Shown piece by piece: positions 62,338 to 64,000 of a DNA stretch of 64,000 nucleotides. How positions within the stretch are numbered: position 1 is the first letter of the stretch; each line of letters opens with the position of its first letter. The stretch lies in assembly GCA_016706405.1 (NCBI GenBank), contig JADJJT010000002.1:1383511-1447510 (forward strand). Reading direction: 5' to 3'. The notes under the pieces were generated by a model. It had not been told where the DNA came from. It did no database searches and was given only the letters and a program-made list of their open reading frames with translations. Position numbers and translations under genes: made by a program. Source of the DNA: Sphingobacteriales bacterium. GTDB lineage: Bacteria > Bacteroidota > Bacteroidia > Chitinophagales > UBA2359.

Positions 62338-64000
62338 TTAGAAGGGCAATTTTTTATAGCGCAATCGCAACGAATTGCCTATCACAACCACATCTGACAA
62401 AGCCATTGTTAAGGCGGCAATGGTTGGGTTTAAGTAACCAGCAGCAGCCAGCGGTATAGCTAATACATTGTAGAAAAATGCCCAAAAAAGGTTTTGTTTA
62501 ATTGTAGTGATGGTTAATTTACTAATGCCTATTGCCTGCGTAAGTTGACCTAATTTGTTGTTCAGCAAAACAATATCGGCGGTTTCCATAGCTAAGGACG
62601 AGGCATCTGACAATGAAATTCCAATTGTTGCTTTTTGTAGTGCTGGGGCATCGTTTACGCCATCTCCTACCATGGCTATGGCGGTATTTTCTTGTTGAAG
62701 GTTGTCAATTACAGCTAATTTTTGTTGGGGTAATTGGCCGGCCATCCAGTTGTCAATTCCTACCGTTTGGGCAAACTGGGCAACTTTTGTTTGTTGGTCG
62801 CCGCTTAGCAACAGTGGTTCAATTTCAAGGCTTTTAAGCTGGGTTATTACCTGAGCTGCCTCAGGACGCGGGGTATCGGTTAGGTTTATTGAGCCAACAA
62901 ATTTATTATTACAAGAAATATATATTTGTTGCCCTTCTACAATTTTGCTGTTTTGCACTAGGTCATCGTCAAAATAGTGTTGTGCGCCAATAGCCCAAAT
63001 ATTACCTTCGCTGTCGGTGCCCGTTATGCCTTTGCCTTTGGTTTCGTTAATTTGGCTAAAAACTAAAGGTGGCATATTTGGCGATAAATAGGTTTCAAAA
63101 AAGTTTACAACCGATTTTGCAATTGGGTGAGAGGAGTATTTTTCTAATCCGGAAACTGCTGCGGCAAAATCATCATCGGGTAAAGTTGTGCTATAATTGC
63201 CTACGGCCAGGGCGCCGGTGGTAAGTGTACCCGTTTTGTCGAACACTATTTTTTTAACGTTTGCCAATAACTCGATGATACTGCCTCCTTTAATTAAAAT
63301 GCCTTGTCGCGTAGCACGACCTAAGCCGACCATTACGGCGGTTGGCGTAGCTAAACCCATGGCGCAGGGGCAGGCTATTACTAAAACAGCAATGGCGTTT
63401 AACATGGCTTGTGGGGCGGGCAAATTAAAGGCAAAAAATCCCAAAACAAAGGTTAAAATGGCAACTGCTAAAACTGCCGGAACAAAAACTGCACTAATTT
63501 TATCGGCTAACCGATGTATTTTAGGTTGGTCGTTTTGGGCTTTTCGCACCAATTCTATTATTTTAGATAATGCAGTATGTCCGCCTACCCGGGTGGCTTC
63601 AATCCGGATACTGCCCGATTCTAAAACTGTTCCTCCAATAACTTCGTTTTTAGTAGCTACATATTGCAATTCTGACTCGCCGGTCATCATAGAAGAATTG
63701 ACCATGCCCTCGCCCCAAATTACCACACCATCAACCGGAATTTTATCGCCGCTATTGACCAATAAAATTTGTTTGGTTTTAACATCTTTGCCGGCACCGA
63801 AATAATTGTTTCTTTACCTAATGTCTGGTCGAAACTAATTAAGTTAGCCTTTTCGGGCTGCATGGCTATTAAACCTCTGATGGCTGCATTTGTTTGGTAA
63901 ACCGACCTTTGTTCGAGCAAATTACCCAATAAAACTAAGGTGGTAATACTGGCTGAAGTTTCCCAAAACTGAAAATCGTGCCCGTAGCCGTTAATAAATC
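62338..64000 (-). CDS. Copper-type P-type ATPase (P1B), partial at window edge and with apparent frameshift
   Basis: A heavy-metal pump of the CopA type. The ion-binding CPC is in VIACPCAMGLATPTAVM. The phosphorylation motif is FDKTGTLTTG, the actuator motif MTGES, the hinge GDGVNDAPAL, and the last helices contain YN and MALSDVVVIGNSLRL, as in copper pumps. The start lies beyond the right edge; GHDFQFWETSASITTLVLLGNL is readable from about 63985. The frame breaks at 63787-63789: adding one A to the A3 run joins ISVPAK to DVKTKQILLVNSGDKI, the expected sequence. As given, the downstream frame could only start internally at a TTG (63762). Confidence 0.88.

Larger units (their letters stand above)
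1304..63608. repeat. Dispersed highly iterated palindrome TCCGGA (about 100 copies)
   Basis: By hand count TCCGGA occurs about 100 times across the window, usually as ATCCGGAT, TTCCGGAA or a mix. Examples are 1304, 5315, 8274, 8297, 9157, 9164, 12458, 15121, 15136, 42015, 46659, 58437, 58638, 58673, 58706 and 62112. About 40 copies fall in the roughly 8.7 kb of gene-free sequence. In genes all three frames are used: TCC GGA (Ser-Gly, 46659), ATC CGG A (Ile-Arg, 42015) and TAT CCG GAT (Tyr-Pro-Asp, 12458). The span given runs from the first to the last copy I noted. Confidence 0.85.

Overview
The window is a stretch of chromosome from a low-GC member of the Bacteroidota. Several things point there: three large secreted proteins end in type IX secretion (T9SS) C-terminal sorting domains; there is a PorX-type response regulator (receiver plus PglZ domain); many genes are preceded by the Bacteroidota -7 box TAnnTTTG (often TATCTTTG) and almost none by a Shine-Dalgarno sequence; and lipoprotein signals are common. 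Genus cannot be fixed from the sequence. I found no rRNA, tRNA, insertion sequence, prophage, plasmid or CRISPR signal. This is mostly core and cell-envelope gene content, not an obvious genomic island.

Layout. 1-1918 (minus): respiratory complex I genes nuoE and nuoF (nuoF runs off the left edge). 2011-5259: a lipoprotein hydrolase, a small lipoprotein, tsaD and a small zinc-finger-like protein. 5446-9099: acetyl-CoA synthetase, a secreted protein made of charged heptads, and a glycosyltransferase. 9199-15868: a hydroxyacyl-CoA dehydrogenase, a thioredoxin-fold protein, a membrane-anchored lytic transglycosylase, a STAS protein, a lipoprotein, an NadR-like kinase, glutathione peroxidase and a DUF2461 protein. 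15936-28513 (mostly minus): an M23/LysM peptidase, an aldehyde dehydrogenase with a frameshift, a large M1 peptidase with a barrel-like C-terminus, an HD hydrolase, an orphan histidine kinase and a large unknown surface protein. 28729-40978: two paralogous T9SS cargo proteins, a channel-like membrane protein, an Mpo1-like protein, an NtrC-type regulator and a third T9SS cargo. 41198-53161: an unknown cytosolic protein, lysS, porX, a metal-binding lipoprotein, a nitroreductase, rlmH, lgt and two tandem S41 proteases. 53414-64000: an exonuclease, the rpsF-rpsR-rplI operon, an ArsC-like protein, pnuC, a reductase, ung, a QueD-like enzyme, a thioredoxin-fold protein and a copper-type P-ATPase cut by the right edge.

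How the genes fit together. The strongest theme is envelope export: Lgt lipidates the many lipoproteins, PorX is the known regulator of T9SS genes, and three T9SS cargos lie in the same window. PnuC (nicotinamide riboside uptake) and the NadR-like kinase would together form a riboside salvage route.

The most unusual signal is at DNA level. The palindrome TCCGGA, usually flanked by A/T, occurs about 100 times by my hand count, against roughly 9-10 expected from base composition. It is about fourfold denser between genes than inside them, is used in all three codon frames, and a pair of copies builds at least one terminator hairpin. This resembles highly iterated palindromes (HIP1) or DNA uptake sequences, and I do not know of a described system for this motif in Bacteroidota. 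Separately, three genes (aldehyde dehydrogenase, the second T9SS paralogue, the P-ATPase) are each broken by what looks like one missing A in a short A run. That pattern suggests assembly error more than gene decay.
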